Positions 9,551 through 18,994 of a DNA stretch of 64,000 nt are shown here, one piece after another. Where the stretch lies: contig JAPHSY010000001.1 of assembly GCA_026196495.1 (NCBI GenBank), forward strand, positions 1-64,000, read 5' to 3'. Numbering within the stretch: the first letter of the stretch is position 1; every line of letters starts with the position of its first letter. Both the position numbers and the translations under genes were made by a program. This DNA comes from Magnetovibrio sp. GTDB taxonomy: Bacteria > Pseudomonadota > Alphaproteobacteria > Rhodospirillales > Magnetovibrionaceae. A model generated the notes under the pieces. That model had not been told where the DNA came from and did not search any database. It saw only the letters and a program-made list of their open reading frames with translations.

Positions 9551-10585
9551 ATGATTACAGAGCTAAATGAACGGTCCCGCGAAATCTTTCGCCGCATTGT
9601 CGACGGTTACCTGGAAACGGGTGGCCCGGTGGGCTCGCGCACGCTGTCGCGCCAAGAGGGCCTGGATATTTCCCCGGCCACCATCCGCAATGTGATGGCG
9701 GATTTGGAAGAAGCGGGGCTTTTGCATTCCCCCCATACGTCTGCGGGGCGGTTGCCCACGGAAATGGGACTGAAGCTGTTTGTCGATGGGATTTTGGAAA
9801 TCGGCAATCTGACCAGCGAAGAACGCCATTCCATCGAAGGCGAATGCAAAGCGTCCGGGACTTCGGTTGAGGGGATGTTGGAAAATGCCACCCAAGCCTT
9901 ATCGGGGCTGTCGCACCTGACGGGTTTGGTGGTAGCGCCAAAAACTCAGGCCCCCTTGAAGCACATTGAATTTGTAAGCCTTAGCCCCGGGCGGGCGTTG
10001 GTGGTTTTGGTGACGGAAAACGGTGTGGTGGAAAACCGCATCATCGAAATTCCCACCAATGTTTTGCCGAGCGCCTTGGTTGAGGCGACCAACTATTTAT
10101 CAGCACGTTTGGTGGGCCGCACCTTGGATGATGCTTTGGATGCCATCAAACAAGAACTGTCCAGCCATCAAGCCCAGTTGGATGCCTTGACCGCCAAAGT
10201 GGTCGAAGAGGGCCTAGCTGTGTGGTCGGGAGCCGCGGGGGAAAGCTCTTTGATTGTGCGCGGCCAGGCCAATTTGTTGGAAGACATGGGTGCCGCTGCG
10301 GATTTGGAACACATCCGGTCCCTGTTTGAAGCCCTGGAAACCAAGGAATCCATGGCGCGTTTGATTAAAAGTGCGGATACCGCCGATGGGGTGCAAATTT
10401 TCATCGGATCGGAAAACAACCTGTTCGGGATGTCCGGCTGTTCCATGGTGGTTGGGCCTTATCGCGACACCCAAGAACGCATCATCGGAACCATCGGCGT
10501 GATCGGTCCGACGCGGATGAACTACGCCCGAATTATCCCCATGGTTGACTTCACTGCCAAGATGGTGGGCCGTCTTATCGGTTAA
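9551..10585 (+). CDS. hrcA: Heat-inducible transcription repressor HrcA
   Basis: A protein of 344 residues from the ATG at 9551. HrcA represses chaperone genes by binding CIRCE operators. The N-terminal winged helix (ITELNERSREIFRRIVDGY, then GSRTLSR and SPATIRNVMADLEEAG) and the HrcA-specific C-terminal regions are present. An upstream in-frame ATG at 9521 would add ten non-family residues and is not chosen. I find no CIRCE palindrome (TTAGCACTC-N9-GAGTGCTAA) near hrcA, grpE or dnaK, so its target, probably groESL, lies elsewhere. It is followed by grpE on the same strand. Confidence 0.96.
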   Translation: MITELNERSREIFRRIVDGYLETGGPVGSRTLSRQEGLDISPATIRNVMADLEEAGLLHSPHTSAGRLPTEMGLKLFVDGILEIGNLTSEERHSIEGECKASGTSVEGMLENATQALSGLSHLTGLVVAPKTQAPLKHIEFVSLSPGRALVVLVTENGVVENRIIEIPTNVLPSALVEATNYLSARLVGRTLDDALDAIKQELSSHQAQLDALTAKVVEEGLAVWSGAAGESSLIVRGQANLLEDMGAAADLEHIRSLFEALETKESMARLIKSADTADGVQIFIGSENNLFGMSGCSMVVGPYRDTQERIIGTIGVIGPTRMNYARIIPMVDFTAKMVGRLIG

Positions 10586-10641
10586 AGTTCGACAAAAGTC
10601 GTAAATCTGGCAAAAAAGTTAGGGTTTTAGCCTTTTGCACG

Positions 10642-10669
10642 CTTGATGCATCTGCGAAATCGGCTATAT
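10642..10669 (+). promoter_or_regulatory. Candidate RpoH (sigma-32) promoter of grpE
   Basis: CTTG at 10642-10645, a 17-base spacer and GCTATAT at 10663-10669. This matches the alphaproteobacterial heat-shock pattern CTTG-N17/18-CYTATNT with one mismatch. A housekeeping reading (TTGATG-N16-TATATA) is also possible. Transcription would start about 25-30 bases before the grpE ATG at 10705. Confidence 0.55.
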
Positions 10670-10704
10670 ACCACCCCAACACCGATCAAATGGAAACGTA
10701 CTCT

Positions 10705-11454
10705 ATGAACACCGAACACGAAGTTGCGGGTGAAGAGACCCCAGAAACAGTTGAAGAAACTGCTGAGCAGGCTGCCGCCGCCGCTGCTGACGCTGAAGCC
10801 GATGCAGCACGCGAAGCCGAAACCGCTGAAGCCCTTGAGGCTGCCGAAGACGTTGCTGCCCAAGAGGCTGAAGCCGAAGGCCTGGATTTCGAAGGCGAAA
10901 TTGCCAAGCTGAAAGACCAGCTGCTGCGCGCCATGGCCGAAGCTGAAAACACCCGCCGGATCGCCACCCGTGAAAAGGCCGATGCCAAGAAATATGCGGT
11001 CACCAACTTTGCCCGCGATATGTTGCGTGTGGCCGATTATCTGTCCATGGCAACCATGGCCGTGACCGAAGAGGCGCGCCAAGCGGATGCAAACCTGAAC
11101 AATCTGTGTGTTGGCATCGACATGACCATGAAAGAATTGCTGAACGCGTTCGAAGCTCATGGCATCAAGCCGATCAAGACCGAGGGCCAAGCCTTCGATC
11201 ACAATTTGCACGAAGCCGTCAGCCAAGAAGAAAAAACCGACGTTCCCAAAGGCACGATTTTGGGCGTTCAGCGTGGCGGTTTCACCATTCAGGATCGTTT
11301 GCTGCGCCCGGCACAAGTGATTGTATCCACCGGTGGTCCAAAAGCGGAAACTGAGGCGGAGGCCTCGGCTGTGGAAACTCCACCGGAAGGAGCCGAGCGC
11401 GCTTATGAGCCGGGCAGTACGGAACCGGGTCAACAAGTGGACCAGGAAACTTAG
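10705..11454 (+). CDS. grpE: GrpE nucleotide-exchange factor
   Basis: A protein of 249 residues from the ATG at 10705, preceded by GGAAA with an 8-base spacer. An in-frame ATG at 10690 lacks a site. GrpE releases ADP from DnaK. Residues 5-70 are a long Ala/Glu-rich, acidic, low-complexity extension. The coiled coil follows (KLKDQLLRAMAEAENTRRIA), and then the beta domain with PKGTILGVQRGGFTIQDRLLRPAQV across two segments. A second acidic tail of about 40 residues ends the protein. The acidic extensions make it longer than E. coli GrpE (197). Confidence 0.95.
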   Translation: MNTEHEVAGEETPETVEETAEQAAAAAADAEADAAREAETAEALEAAEDVAAQEAEAEGLDFEGEIAKLKDQLLRAMAEAENTRRIATREKADAKKYAVTNFARDMLRVADYLSMATMAVTEEARQADANLNNLCVGIDMTMKELLNAFEAHGIKPIKTEGQAFDHNLHEAVSQEEKTDVPKGTILGVQRGGFTIQDRLLRPAQVIVSTGGPKAETEAEASAVETPPEGAERAYEPGSTEPGQQVDQET

Positions 11455-11495
11455 AACATCACCCTTATTCCTGTATGGTTTTTTGCATTTCAAGC

Positions 11496-11524
11496 GTTGC
11501 ACAGAAAAAATCACAGGCTTATAT
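11496..11524 (+). promoter_or_regulatory. Candidate heat-shock promoter of dnaK
   Basis: GTTG at 11496-11499, an 18-base spacer and CTTATAT at 11518-11524. The downstream element fits CYTATNT exactly and the upstream one differs from CTTG by one base. The same bases also give a housekeeping reading, TTGCAC-N17-TATATA (11497-11525). A leader of about 135 bases would follow, containing the hairpin at 11578-11593. Confidence 0.5.
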
Positions 11525-11577
11525 ACCTCCCAGCACGGCTCACAGTCGTTTTGGTGAGACGGAAAACAACTGAAATC

Positions 11578-11593
11578 GGGGCGTTGTTGCCCC
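11578..11593 (+). promoter_or_regulatory. Hairpin in the dnaK leader
   Basis: GGGGC at 11578-11582 and GCCCC at 11589-11593, with a 6-base loop. It lies in the 5' untranslated region about 75 bases before the dnaK start and has no T-tract. It could protect the messenger or modulate translation; its function is not known. Confidence 0.4.
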
Positions 11594-11666
11594 ACAACCC
11601 GAGGGGACAAACGCGGGGCTTGAACTGAAAAGGCCGCAGATGTCCGCCTGAGACGGAGAGAAAGAC

Positions 11667-13595
11667 ATGAGCAAGGTTATCGGTATTGATTTGGGCACCA
11701 CGAACTCGTGCTTGTCCTTGATGGATGGTTCTGATCCGAAAGTGATCGAAAACGCTGAAGGCGCGCGCACCACGCCGTCGATGGTCGCGTTCACGGATGA
11801 TGGCGAACGTTTGGTGGGTCAGCCCGCAAAACGCCAAGCCGTCACCAACCCCGAAGACACCCTATTTGCGATTAAGCGTTTGATCGGTCGCCGCTACAAC
11901 GATCCGCTTACCGAAAAAGATAAAGGCCTGGTGCCGTATTCCATCGTCAGTGGTGATAACGGCGATGCTTGGGTTGAAGCGCAAAACAAGAAATACAGCC
12001 CATCGCAAATTTCCGCCTTCATTTTGCAAAAGATGAAAGAAACCGCAGAAAGCTTCTTGGGCACGGAAGTGACCCAAGCGGTTATCACCGTTCCAGCTTA
12101 CTTCAACGATAGCCAACGCCAAGCCACCAAAGACGCCGGTAAAATTGCTGGTCTAGAAGTGCTGCGCATCATCAACGAGCCGACCGCGGCAGCTCTGGCC
12201 TATGGGCTTGAGAAAAAAGACGGCGGTGTGGTTGCTGTTTATGACTTGGGTGGCGGTACGTTTGACGTATCCATCTTGGAAATCGGCGATGGTGTTTTCG
12301 AAGTGAAATCCACCAACGGCGATACGTTCCTGGGTGGTGAAGACTTCGACCACTCCATCGTTGAGTACTTGGCTGAAGAATTCAAAAAAGAAAACGGTAT
12401 TGATCTGCGCGAAGATCGCTTGGCACTGCAGCGTTTGAAAGAAGCTGCGGAAAAAGCCAAGATCGAACTGTCCAGTGCGACCCAAACCGAAGTTAACCTG
12501 CCGTTCATCACCGCAGATGCATCCGGTCCGAAACACTTGAACGTGAAAATGACCCGCGCGAAATTGGAAGCCCTGGTTGGTGATCTGATCAAACGTACCG
12601 TTGCACCGTGCGAAGCTGCATTGAAAGACGCAGGTCTCAAAGCATCTGAAATTGACGAAGTGATCTTGGTCGGTGGCATGACCCGCATGCCGAAGGTTCA
12701 AGAGGTCGTTCAACAGATCTTTGGTCGTGAACCGCACAAGGGTGTGAACCCGGACGAAGTGGTTGCTATCGGTGCCGCGATCCAAGGCGGCGTTCTTAAA
12801 GGCGACGTCAAAGACGTTCTGCTGTTGGATGTGACACCTTTGTCTTTGGGTATCGAAACCTTGGGTGGCGTGTTTACCCGCCTGATTGATCGCAACACGA
12901 CGATCCCGACACGAAAATCTCAGGTTTTCTCAACGGCAGAAGACAATCAGTCAGCCGTGACCATCCGCGTGTTCCAAGGTGAACGTGAAATGGCTGCGGA
13001 CAACAAAATCCTGGGCCAATTCGATCTGGTGGGTATCCCACCGGCACCGCGCGGTATGCCGCAAATCGAAGTAACCTTCGATATCGACACCAACGGTATC
13101 GTCAACGTGTCGGCGAAAGACAAAGCCACCGGCAAAGAACAGCAAGTTGCCATTCAGGCTTCCGGCGGTTTGTCCGATGACGATATCGAGAAAATGGTTC
13201 AAGACGCTGAAAGCCACGCCGAGGAAGATAAAGCCCGCCGTGCTTTGGTCGATGCCCGCAACAAAGCGGAAAGCCTGATGCATGACACCGAGAAAAATGT
13301 TGGTGAATACGGCGACAAGGTTGCTCCGGAAGACAAGTCTGCCATCGAAACTGCGATTGCTGATGTAAAAGCCATCTTGGAAGATGAAACCGCGGATGCA
13401 GAAACCATCGATGCAAAAGCTGAAGTGCTGATGCAAGCTGCCATGAAGCTGGGCGAGGCCATGTACAAAGATCAGCAAGCCGAAGCCCAAGGTGCTGAAG
13501 GCGGCCCCGATATGGGTGCTGATCCTGAAGCCGCCGATGACAACGTGGTTGATGCCGACTTTGAAGAAGTTGATCCTGACCAGGACAAAAAATAA
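11667..13595 (+). CDS. dnaK: Molecular chaperone DnaK (Hsp70)
   Basis: A protein of 642 residues. It has the ATPase domain with [11 protein letters not shown] at the N-terminus, [11 protein letters not shown] and the phosphate-2 loop [13 protein letters not shown]. The substrate-binding domain and helical lid follow, and the acidic C-terminal tail ([14 protein letters not shown]) is the segment that works with co-chaperones. GGAGAG upstream of the ATG is a good ribosome-binding site. It lies between grpE and dnaJ, with its own candidate heat-shock promoter. Confidence 0.99.
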   Translation: MSKVIGIDLGTTNSCLSLMDGSDPKVIENAEGARTTPSMVAFTDDGERLVGQPAKRQAVTNPEDTLFAIKRLIGRRYNDPLTEKDKGLVPYSIVSGDNGDAWVEAQNKKYSPSQISAFILQKMKETAESFLGTEVTQAVITVPAYFNDSQRQATKDAGKIAGLEVLRIINEPTAAALAYGLEKKDGGVVAVYDLGGGTFDVSILEIGDGVFEVKSTNGDTFLGGEDFDHSIVEYLAEEFKKENGIDLREDRLALQRLKEAAEKAKIELSSATQTEVNLPFITADASGPKHLNVKMTRAKLEALVGDLIKRTVAPCEAALKDAGLKASEIDEVILVGGMTRMPKVQEVVQQIFGREPHKGVNPDEVVAIGAAIQGGVLKGDVKDVLLLDVTPLSLGIETLGGVFTRLIDRNTTIPTRKSQVFSTAEDNQSAVTIRVFQGEREMAADNKILGQFDLVGIPPAPRGMPQIEVTFDIDTNGIVNVSAKDKATGKEQQVAIQASGGLSDDDIEKMVQDAESHAEEDKARRALVDARNKAESLMHDTEKNVGEYGDKVAPEDKSAIETAIADVKAILEDETADAETIDAKAEVLMQAAMKLGEAMYKDQQAEAQGAEGGPDMGADPEAADDNVVDADFEEVDPDQDKK

Positions 13596-13596
13596 G

Positions 13597-13662
13597 CCGG
13601 GACTGCCCGGTTGAGGGCAACATGAGTTTTCGGCGGGCATCGTTTAACCACGAAGCCCGCCG
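13597..13662 (+). repeat. Two hairpins between dnaK and dnaJ
   Basis: The first is CCGGG at 13597-13601 with CCCGG at 13606-13610, directly after the dnaK stop. The second is CGGCGGGC at 13631-13638 with GCCCGCCG at 13655-13662. Neither has a T-tract. They probably stabilise the upstream dnaK message or partially attenuate read-through, keeping DnaJ below DnaK (inference). Confidence 0.6.
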
Positions 13663-13692
13663 GATACGTTCCTAGCCAAATGGGATGAAGCC

Positions 13693-14856
13693 ATGTCGAA
13701 GCAGGATTTCTACGAGCTTCTTGGGGTCTCAAAAAGCGCCGATGGCGATGAGATCAAAAAGGCCTACCGCAAGCTGGCCATGAAATATCACCCGGATCGT
13801 AATCCGGATGACAAGACAGCCGAGCAAAATTTCAAAAACGTCAATGAGGCCTATGAGGTTCTCAAAGACGACGAAAAACGTGCGGCCTATGACCGCTTTG
13901 GCCATGCTGCCTTTGAACAAGGCGGCCCCGGTGGTGCGGGCGGTTTCGGTGGTGGTTTTGAAGGCGGCTTTGGTGGCGGCTTCTCCGACATTTTCGAAGA
14001 AATGTTTGGTGGCGGCGGTTTTGGTGGCGGCGGTCGCGGACGTGGCGGTCAGGAACAATCCGGTCGTGGGTCCGACCTGCGCTTCAACATGGATGTGACC
14101 TTGGAAGAAGCTTACGCCGGTAAGTCCACCGAAATTCGCGTTCCGAGCTCAGTCGCTTGTGATGTCTGTAACGGCACCGGTGCAAAAAAAGGTTCCGAGC
14201 CGACAAGTTGTGGCACCTGCGGCGGTCACGGCCGCATTCGTTCACAACAAGGTTTCTTTACGGTTGAACGGACCTGCCCCAGCTGTCAGGGCCAAGGTAA
14301 AGTCATCAAAGATCCGTGTCGCAACTGTTCCGGTTCGGGACGTGTGCACAAAGAAAAAACCCTGTCCGTCAACATCCCCGCCGGCGTTGAAGACGGCACC
14401 CGCATTCGTTTGTCAGGCGAAGGGGAGGCAGGCCTGCGCGGTGCACCGACCGGCGATCTTTATATTTTCCTCAACATCAAACCACACAAGATTTTCCAAC
14501 GTGAAGGTGCGAACATTTATGTCCGCGTTCCCGTGCCGATGACCACGGCCGCTTTGGGCGGGACTTTGGAAGTGCCCACGGTGGGGGGTTCGCGTGCGCG
14601 CATCAACATTCCAGCAGGTACCCAATCAGGTCAACAGTTCCGCCTGCGCGGTAAGGGTATGAGCGTTTTGCGTTCACCCGCCTTTGGTGACATGTTTGTC
14701 GAGCTGTCGGTGGAAACGCCTGTGAGCCTCACCAAGAAGCAAAAAGAATTGCTGGAAGAATTCCGTTCAGAAGGTGGTGATAAAAACAAACACTCACCAG
14801 AATCAGGCGGTTTCTTTTCCAAGGTAAAGGACCTTTGGGAAGATTTGAAAGATTAA
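13693..14856 (+). CDS. dnaJ: Co-chaperone DnaJ (Hsp40)
   Basis: A protein of 387 residues with full type-I architecture: a J domain with the HPD motif (KYHPDRNP), a long Gly/Phe region, and four zinc-finger repeats ([32 protein letters not shown]). The C-terminal substrate-binding domains follow. DnaJ stimulates DnaK ATPase and delivers substrates. It lies 97 bases downstream of dnaK and is probably expressed from the same transcript. It converges on the VOC gene. Confidence 0.99.
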   Translation: MSKQDFYELLGVSKSADGDEIKKAYRKLAMKYHPDRNPDDKTAEQNFKNVNEAYEVLKDDEKRAAYDRFGHAAFEQGGPGGAGGFGGGFEGGFGGGFSDIFEEMFGGGGFGGGGRGRGGQEQSGRGSDLRFNMDVTLEEAYAGKSTEIRVPSSVACDVCNGTGAKKGSEPTSCGTCGGHGRIRSQQGFFTVERTCPSCQGQGKVIKDPCRNCSGSGRVHKEKTLSVNIPAGVEDGTRIRLSGEGEAGLRGAPTGDLYIFLNIKPHKIFQREGANIYVRVPVPMTTAALGGTLEVPTVGGSRARINIPAGTQSGQQFRLRGKGMSVLRSPAFGDMFVELSVETPVSLTKKQKELLEEFRSEGGDKNKHSPESGGFFSKVKDLWEDLKD

Positions 14857-14868
14857 AGGGACATCATA

Positions 14869-15285
14869 TCAGGTGTGCCCTGTATCCTTCGATTGATCCC
14901 AATAAGTTGCTTCAATTTTGTGCCCGTCGACATCGCGCACAAAACAACCGTAATAAGCATCCCCGTATTCTTCGCGCCCACCGGGCGCGCCATCGTCCGT
15001 TCCGCCATGTTTGAGCGCTGCGGCATGAAATGCATTGACCTCATCTTGAGAGCGGGCAAAAAAACCAAAGTGTATGCCGTTTCCGGTTTGCGCCGAGTTT
15101 CCGTCGATGGGGGTTTGTACCCAAAATTCCGGAAACTCACGCCCGTAGGCGATGGCTCCCGGAAACTCCATGACCCGCTTACACCCCAATGGGGCTAAGA
15201 CGGCATCATAAAATGTTTGAGCTTTATCGAAATCGTTGGTTCCGATGGAAACGTGGTGAAGAATACTGGGTGTATCATTACTCAT
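14869..15285 (-). CDS. VOC-superfamily (glyoxalase/bleomycin-resistance-like) protein
   Basis: A protein of 138 residues from the ATG at 15285, supported by GGGAGG with a 6-base spacer. A longer in-frame version from 15408 adds 41 residues without family character. It has the paired beta-alpha-beta-beta-beta modules: ILHHVSIGTNDFDKAQTFYD at the N-terminus and RDVDGHKIEATYWD at the C-terminus. The candidate metal ligands are His in LHHVS, His in IHFGF and Glu in IEATY. The substrate is unknown. It could be a lyase or dioxygenase-like enzyme. Confidence 0.85.
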   Translation of the reverse strand: MSNDTPSILHHVSIGTNDFDKAQTFYDAVLAPLGCKRVMEFPGAIAYGREFPEFWVQTPIDGNSAQTGNGIHFGFFARSQDEVNAFHAAALKHGGTDDGAPGGREEYGDAYYGCFVRDVDGHKIEATYWDQSKDTGHT

Positions 15286-15340
15286 GGTGCGCCTCCCTAC
15301 ATTCTGATGGTCTGCATGTAGGGAGAGGGTGCGTGAATGT

Positions 15341-16018
15341 CTAGCCAAAGGACATGGTGCTTGCTGACCAATCATGATTTGGGCCGTTTTTTCTTTCACG
15401 TTCGGCAATCACAGCCATGGGTGCCCAATAATCCCCAGCACGCCGTTTTTTGATGTCACCACAGACAATGTTGAGACGCCGATTATGGGCACCCATTGTG
15501 GTACGCCAGCCGTCCAATTTTTTTTGAAACTGTTCCACCCGGTTTTTGATCACCTGTCGACCATGGATGCTTTCCGCCATGGTGCTGAACATTACAGCTC
15601 CGAATTGAAGCGTATTGCCATCAACACCGCCGTTGAGCAGATATAAAATGCGTTCCACATCGGTTTTCACGGTGCTTAACGTTTGAACGTCGCGTTTGAT
15701 TTCAAAAGCCGCGCGGGGCTCTTTGCTGGAGGCCCAACACATTAAAATGTCACAACGTCCACGTGACATGTGTTGCTCCAGTGCTGGCTGATGGCCGCGT
15801 GCGGCCGATCGGGCCTGGCTCAATTGAAACTCCAACCATGTTAAATGATTGGGTGCCGATTTGTTGAGAGTTTCTGCCACGTTAACGGTTAAAAGGTATT
15901 CCGGTGCCTGACAAAAATGCAGGGTATTGGAGGTCATTTTGCTGAATTTTTTTTCAGCCATGGCCATACCGTGAAAAGCGGCGCGGATTAATTCTTGTTT
16001 GGGTATGCGTTTAATCAA
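15341..16018 (-). CDS. Unknown protein with possible PD-(D/E)XK nuclease signature
   Basis: A protein of 225 residues that I do not recognise. It has no signal peptide or membrane segment. The centre shows a pattern reminiscent of PD-(D/E)XK nucleases: D90 in GRCDILMCW, then 15 residues on FEIKRD, with E106 and K108, and a possible helix-1 acidic residue E63 in WLEFQ. Such spacing occurs in restriction-like and repair nucleases, but also by chance. The C-terminal part is basic. The gene is single and flanked by a VOC gene and dapB. Functional assignment is speculative. Confidence 0.6.
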   Translation of the reverse strand: MIKRIPKQELIRAAFHGMAMAEKKFSKMTSNTLHFCQAPEYLLTVNVAETLNKSAPNHLTWLEFQLSQARSAARGHQPALEQHMSRGRCDILMCWASSKEPRAAFEIKRDVQTLSTVKTDVERILYLLNGGVDGNTLQFGAVMFSTMAESIHGRQVIKNRVEQFQKKLDGWRTTMGAHNRRLNIVCGDIKKRRAGDYWAPMAVIAERERKNGPNHDWSASTMSFG

Positions 16019-16198
16019 TGGTCGTCCCCTTCTGACTGCACCAATAAGTGCATGATCAATCTACAATTAATCATAAGATGTGAAGGCCCTATGGCGACTT
16101 CGCGGTAAGACTGTGGCATTTGGCCAATGATGGTGATAAATCTGTTTCGCTGGGGCGCTTGCGCCGCAATGGCTAGATTGAGGAACGGATACAGACCA

Positions 16199-16996
16199 AT
16201 GAAAATCGGGATTGTTGGCGCAGCTGGGCGCATGGGACGAATGTTAATCGCTGCGGTTGAGGCCGCCGATGGTGCCGAACTGGCGGGCGGAACCGAAGCC
16301 GCAAACCACCCGGAAATGGGGCGTGATTTGGGCGAATTGGCCGGATTGGAAGCGGCTGGCGTTGTGTTAAGCGCAGACCCCCACGCTTTGTTCGAAGCAG
16401 CCGATGCAATCATTGATTTTACTGTGCCGACGGCAACTGCGGCTCACGCCGTGATGGCGGCTGAAACGGGAACCGTGTTGGTGGTGGGCACCACGGGTAT
16501 GGATGATGAACAGCAAAATGCGGTTACCGCGGCTGGACAAAAAGCCCCGGTGATTCAGGCGGCAAATTTTTCTGTTGGAGTAAACTTGTTGCTGGGCCTG
16601 GTGGAAAAAGCTGCCAGTGTTTTGCCGGATACCTATGACATTGAAGTCTTGGACATGCACCATCACCACAAAGTCGACGCACCTTCGGGGACGGCCTTGG
16701 CTTTGGGTGAAGCTGCCGCCGCTGGACGTGATGTGGCGTTGGATGACGTGGCATGCAAAGCGCGTGATGGGATTATTGGTGCACGCCCCAAAGGTGAAAT
16801 TGGTTTTGCCACCTTGCGCGGCGGGGATGTGGTGGGTGACCACACGGTGATGTACGCCGGACCGGGTGAGCGCGTCGAGATTACCCACAAAGCATCATCA
16901 CGTGAAGTCTTTGCCGGTGGTGCCGTGCGTGCTGCCATCTGGGGCTGCAGCCAAAAACCGGGCCTCTATTCCATGAAAGATGTCTTGGGCTTCTAG
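16199..16996 (+). CDS. dapB: 4-hydroxy-tetrahydrodipicolinate reductase
   Basis: A protein of 265 residues from the ATG at 16199 (MKIGIVGAAGRMGRML, the NAD(P)-binding GxxGxxG). The substrate-binding motif HHHKVDAPSGTA, with the catalytic His/Lys, is intact. DapB catalyses the second committed step of diaminopimelate and lysine synthesis. An extension to 16127 would place 24 atypical residues before the Rossmann start. GAGGA lies 14 bases upstream. Location downstream of dnaJ, after two unrelated minus-strand genes, resembles other alphaproteobacteria. Confidence 0.97.
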   Translation: MKIGIVGAAGRMGRMLIAAVEAADGAELAGGTEAANHPEMGRDLGELAGLEAAGVVLSADPHALFEAADAIIDFTVPTATAAHAVMAAETGTVLVVGTTGMDDEQQNAVTAAGQKAPVIQAANFSVGVNLLLGLVEKAASVLPDTYDIEVLDMHHHHKVDAPSGTALALGEAAAAGRDVALDDVACKARDGIIGARPKGEIGFATLRGGDVVGDHTVMYAGPGERVEITHKASSREVFAGGAVRAAIWGCSQKPGLYSMKDVLGF

Positions 16997-17044
16997 GTGC
17001 CTTTCATTGTGCTGTTGAAAATAAAGCGTCCCTTTTTTTAGGGG

Positions 17045-17554
17045 CTAGTCAAAACCTGCCGTCTGAGCCTCCTTAAGCACAGACTTGATTTTCTCAACGG
17101 TTTGAACTTTTTGCGAAGTGGTCAAATACCGGCCAATTCTAACGGCTTCGCCATGGCTGCCGATTTCAATATTGCAGTTTAATGTTTGTGCTCCAGAAAC
17201 CTTGACCTGTGTCCAATAAGTGGGAAATGCCTTATGCAGCGTCCCGGTAACATCGCGTCGATAGACATGAACTTTGTCATGAGTGATTTGGACTTGCTCC
17301 AAAACATTTGTGCGCTTACCGAACGTGAAGGCCAAAAAGGCGATCAATATATACTCGGCGCCAAAGTAATGAAAAATCGATCGACCGTCTGTGATGGAAA
17401 ATATGGATGCAATTGTGAACCATGCCAGAGTAAGCACCATCCAAAGTATATAGACAGCACGAAGGTCGACACTGGGTCTGGGTCTTAAAGTGAACACAAC
17501 AGTTTTGAGACCATCGGTATCACGGGACCGCTCAGGTATTCTCATGTTGTTCAT
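17045..17554 (-). CDS. DUF2244 membrane protein
   Basis: A protein of about 169 residues from the ATG at 17554; the exact start is uncertain because no clear ribosome-binding site is present, and ATGs also exist at 17581 and 17545. Two membrane segments (VYILWMVLTLAWFTIASIF and YFGAEYILIAFLAFTF) are followed by a cytoplasmic beta-rich domain (VQITHDKVHVYRRDV). This is the DUF2244 layout. The family is common beside nth in alphaproteobacteria, and here nth lies 2.3 kb away. Its function is not known. Confidence 0.72.
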   Translation of the reverse strand: MNNMRIPERSRDTDGLKTVVFTLRPRPSVDLRAVYILWMVLTLAWFTIASIFSITDGRSIFHYFGAEYILIAFLAFTFGKRTNVLEQVQITHDKVHVYRRDVTGTLHKAFPTYWTQVKVSGAQTLNCNIEIGSHGEAVRIGRYLTTSQKVQTVEKIKSVLKEAQTAGFD

Positions 17555-17630
17555 AGATTTTACGTGGTTTTTTAAAACCAAAAATGCGAGTCAATTTTTT
17601 GCAAAATTTTTTTCTAATCCATACGACGTA

Positions 17631-18920
17631 CTAGATATGCCATCTCTGAATATTGAGTGAATCCATTTTGCCCTTGACCTGGATTGCTTCAACGTCGCCA
17701 AATCCATCCATGTGTGATGCAGAGCATGTGTCAGTATCCACCACAATTTCACCCACGTGAGCATGAGCACACAGCCGTGCAGACATGTTTACGCTGTCAC
17801 CTATTACGGTAAAGTCCCGACGTTCCGTTGGGCCAATGGCACCAGAAATGACGGGACCGGTAAAAATACCAATTCCCAAACCACGCGCCATTGAGGTGCA
17901 TTTGACTTGATCAAGAATTTTTTGGGCGGCTGCTACGGCGCGTTGTTCTGCGTTTTCACCTTGAAAGCGAACCAACAATGCATCGCCAATCATCTTGTCA
18001 ACGTCGCCGCCAAATTCCGTGACGATGCCGACCTGGATACTCATGAGATCGTTCAGAAAATAGACCACACGTTCCGGAGTGTTGGCATCCGCATAGCTGG
18101 TGAAATCACGGACATCGGAATGGAACAAGGTGCAGGTGATATTTTGTGATGGGATATCTTCGTTGTGATGTGCGTTGAGTGCGGCGGACATGGCGCTATC
18201 GGACACAAAGGTTTTAAGGCGGTCGGTCAATTGCCCAATTTTTTTTGTGCGATTATTTATATCATTTTGGGCTTTGCCCACCAAGACACCCAAAATCAGG
18301 ATTAGGACAATTTGTAAAATGATCGGAACAGCAATAGCGGGCACAGCTGTTTTATAAAGTAAGCTATTTAAGTAACCAACCGTTTCATAAAGCTCAAACA
18401 CCACCTGCATTTGACCGTCTGAGCCCAGGTATGGTGTGTAAATTTCATAAATGACTGTACCGCTGGGATCAGCCTTTTCCACCAATGTGGGATAACCCGT
18501 TACAATTGCCTGTCGAAAGGGCTCCCCCGTTTCAAGGGTTCCGATTTGGGTTGGATTAAATGAATAAATCACCGTCCCTCGCAAATCGTATACTTTGAGT
18601 TTGATCAGTTTCTGACGTTCAATCTCTTCTGCAAAAATTTCACGCAATTGTGTCATCTGTGCATCTGTGGCAGTGCCAGATTGCAAATTGGTCCAGGCTT
18701 TGGGGGCAACGTCTTCTAAGGAATCAACGATCAAGTCGGCACGTTGTAGAGCTTCTTCAAAATAGATGGAGCGCGTGACATGATTGAAAGCGAACCACAA
18801 GATAATGCTGAGCACCGCCATAAACAAGACGATCGCCGGAATAACCCGAGCATAAAAATAGCGTTGTAATGGAAATGGAGTATGTAGCTTATCGCTATCA
18901 GCAGGGTTTGATGGCTTCAT
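17631..18920 (-). CDS. Membrane-bound class III adenylate cyclase with extracytoplasmic sensor
   Basis: A protein of 429 residues. One transmembrane helix at about 25-47, an extracytoplasmic region of about 140 residues, and a second helix at about 192-215 precede a class III cyclase domain (about 255-425). The metal-binding aspartates are D269 (FHSDVRDF) and D313 (KMIGDALL). The adenine-recognising K309 and D369 and the transition-state pair N378/R382 (SVNMSAR) are present, so adenylate rather than guanylate specificity is expected. No HAMP domain is obvious in the short linker. No Crp-like regulator lies nearby. Confidence 0.9.
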   Translation of the reverse strand: MKPSNPADSDKLHTPFPLQRYFYARVIPAIVLFMAVLSIILWFAFNHVTRSIYFEEALQRADLIVDSLEDVAPKAWTNLQSGTATDAQMTQLREIFAEEIERQKLIKLKVYDLRGTVIYSFNPTQIGTLETGEPFRQAIVTGYPTLVEKADPSGTVIYEIYTPYLGSDGQMQVVFELYETVGYLNSLLYKTAVPAIAVPIILQIVLILILGVLVGKAQNDINNRTKKIGQLTDRLKTFVSDSAMSAALNAHHNEDIPSQNITCTLFHSDVRDFTSYADANTPERVVYFLNDLMSIQVGIVTEFGGDVDKMIGDALLVRFQGENAEQRAVAAAQKILDQVKCTSMARGLGIGIFTGPVISGAIGPTERRDFTVIGDSVNMSARLCAHAHVGEIVVDTDTCSASHMDGFGDVEAIQVKGKMDSLNIQRWHI

Positions 18921-18994
18921 TTTGATACATCAGGTTTGTTTGAGTGCCTGGACCTGATTAAAACAGGCCCATTATGAACATAGCCTGAATATAA

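Noticed and set aside
10627-11610. Open frame of 327 codons opposite grpE
   Set aside because: Its residues (long Phe/Gly/Ser stretches) are the complement of the Glu/Ala-rich GrpE coding sequence.
13918-14050. Tandem repeats in dnaJ
   Set aside because: The GGC/GGT-rich repetition encodes the normal Gly/Phe region of DnaJ and is not a CRISPR or variable repeat array.
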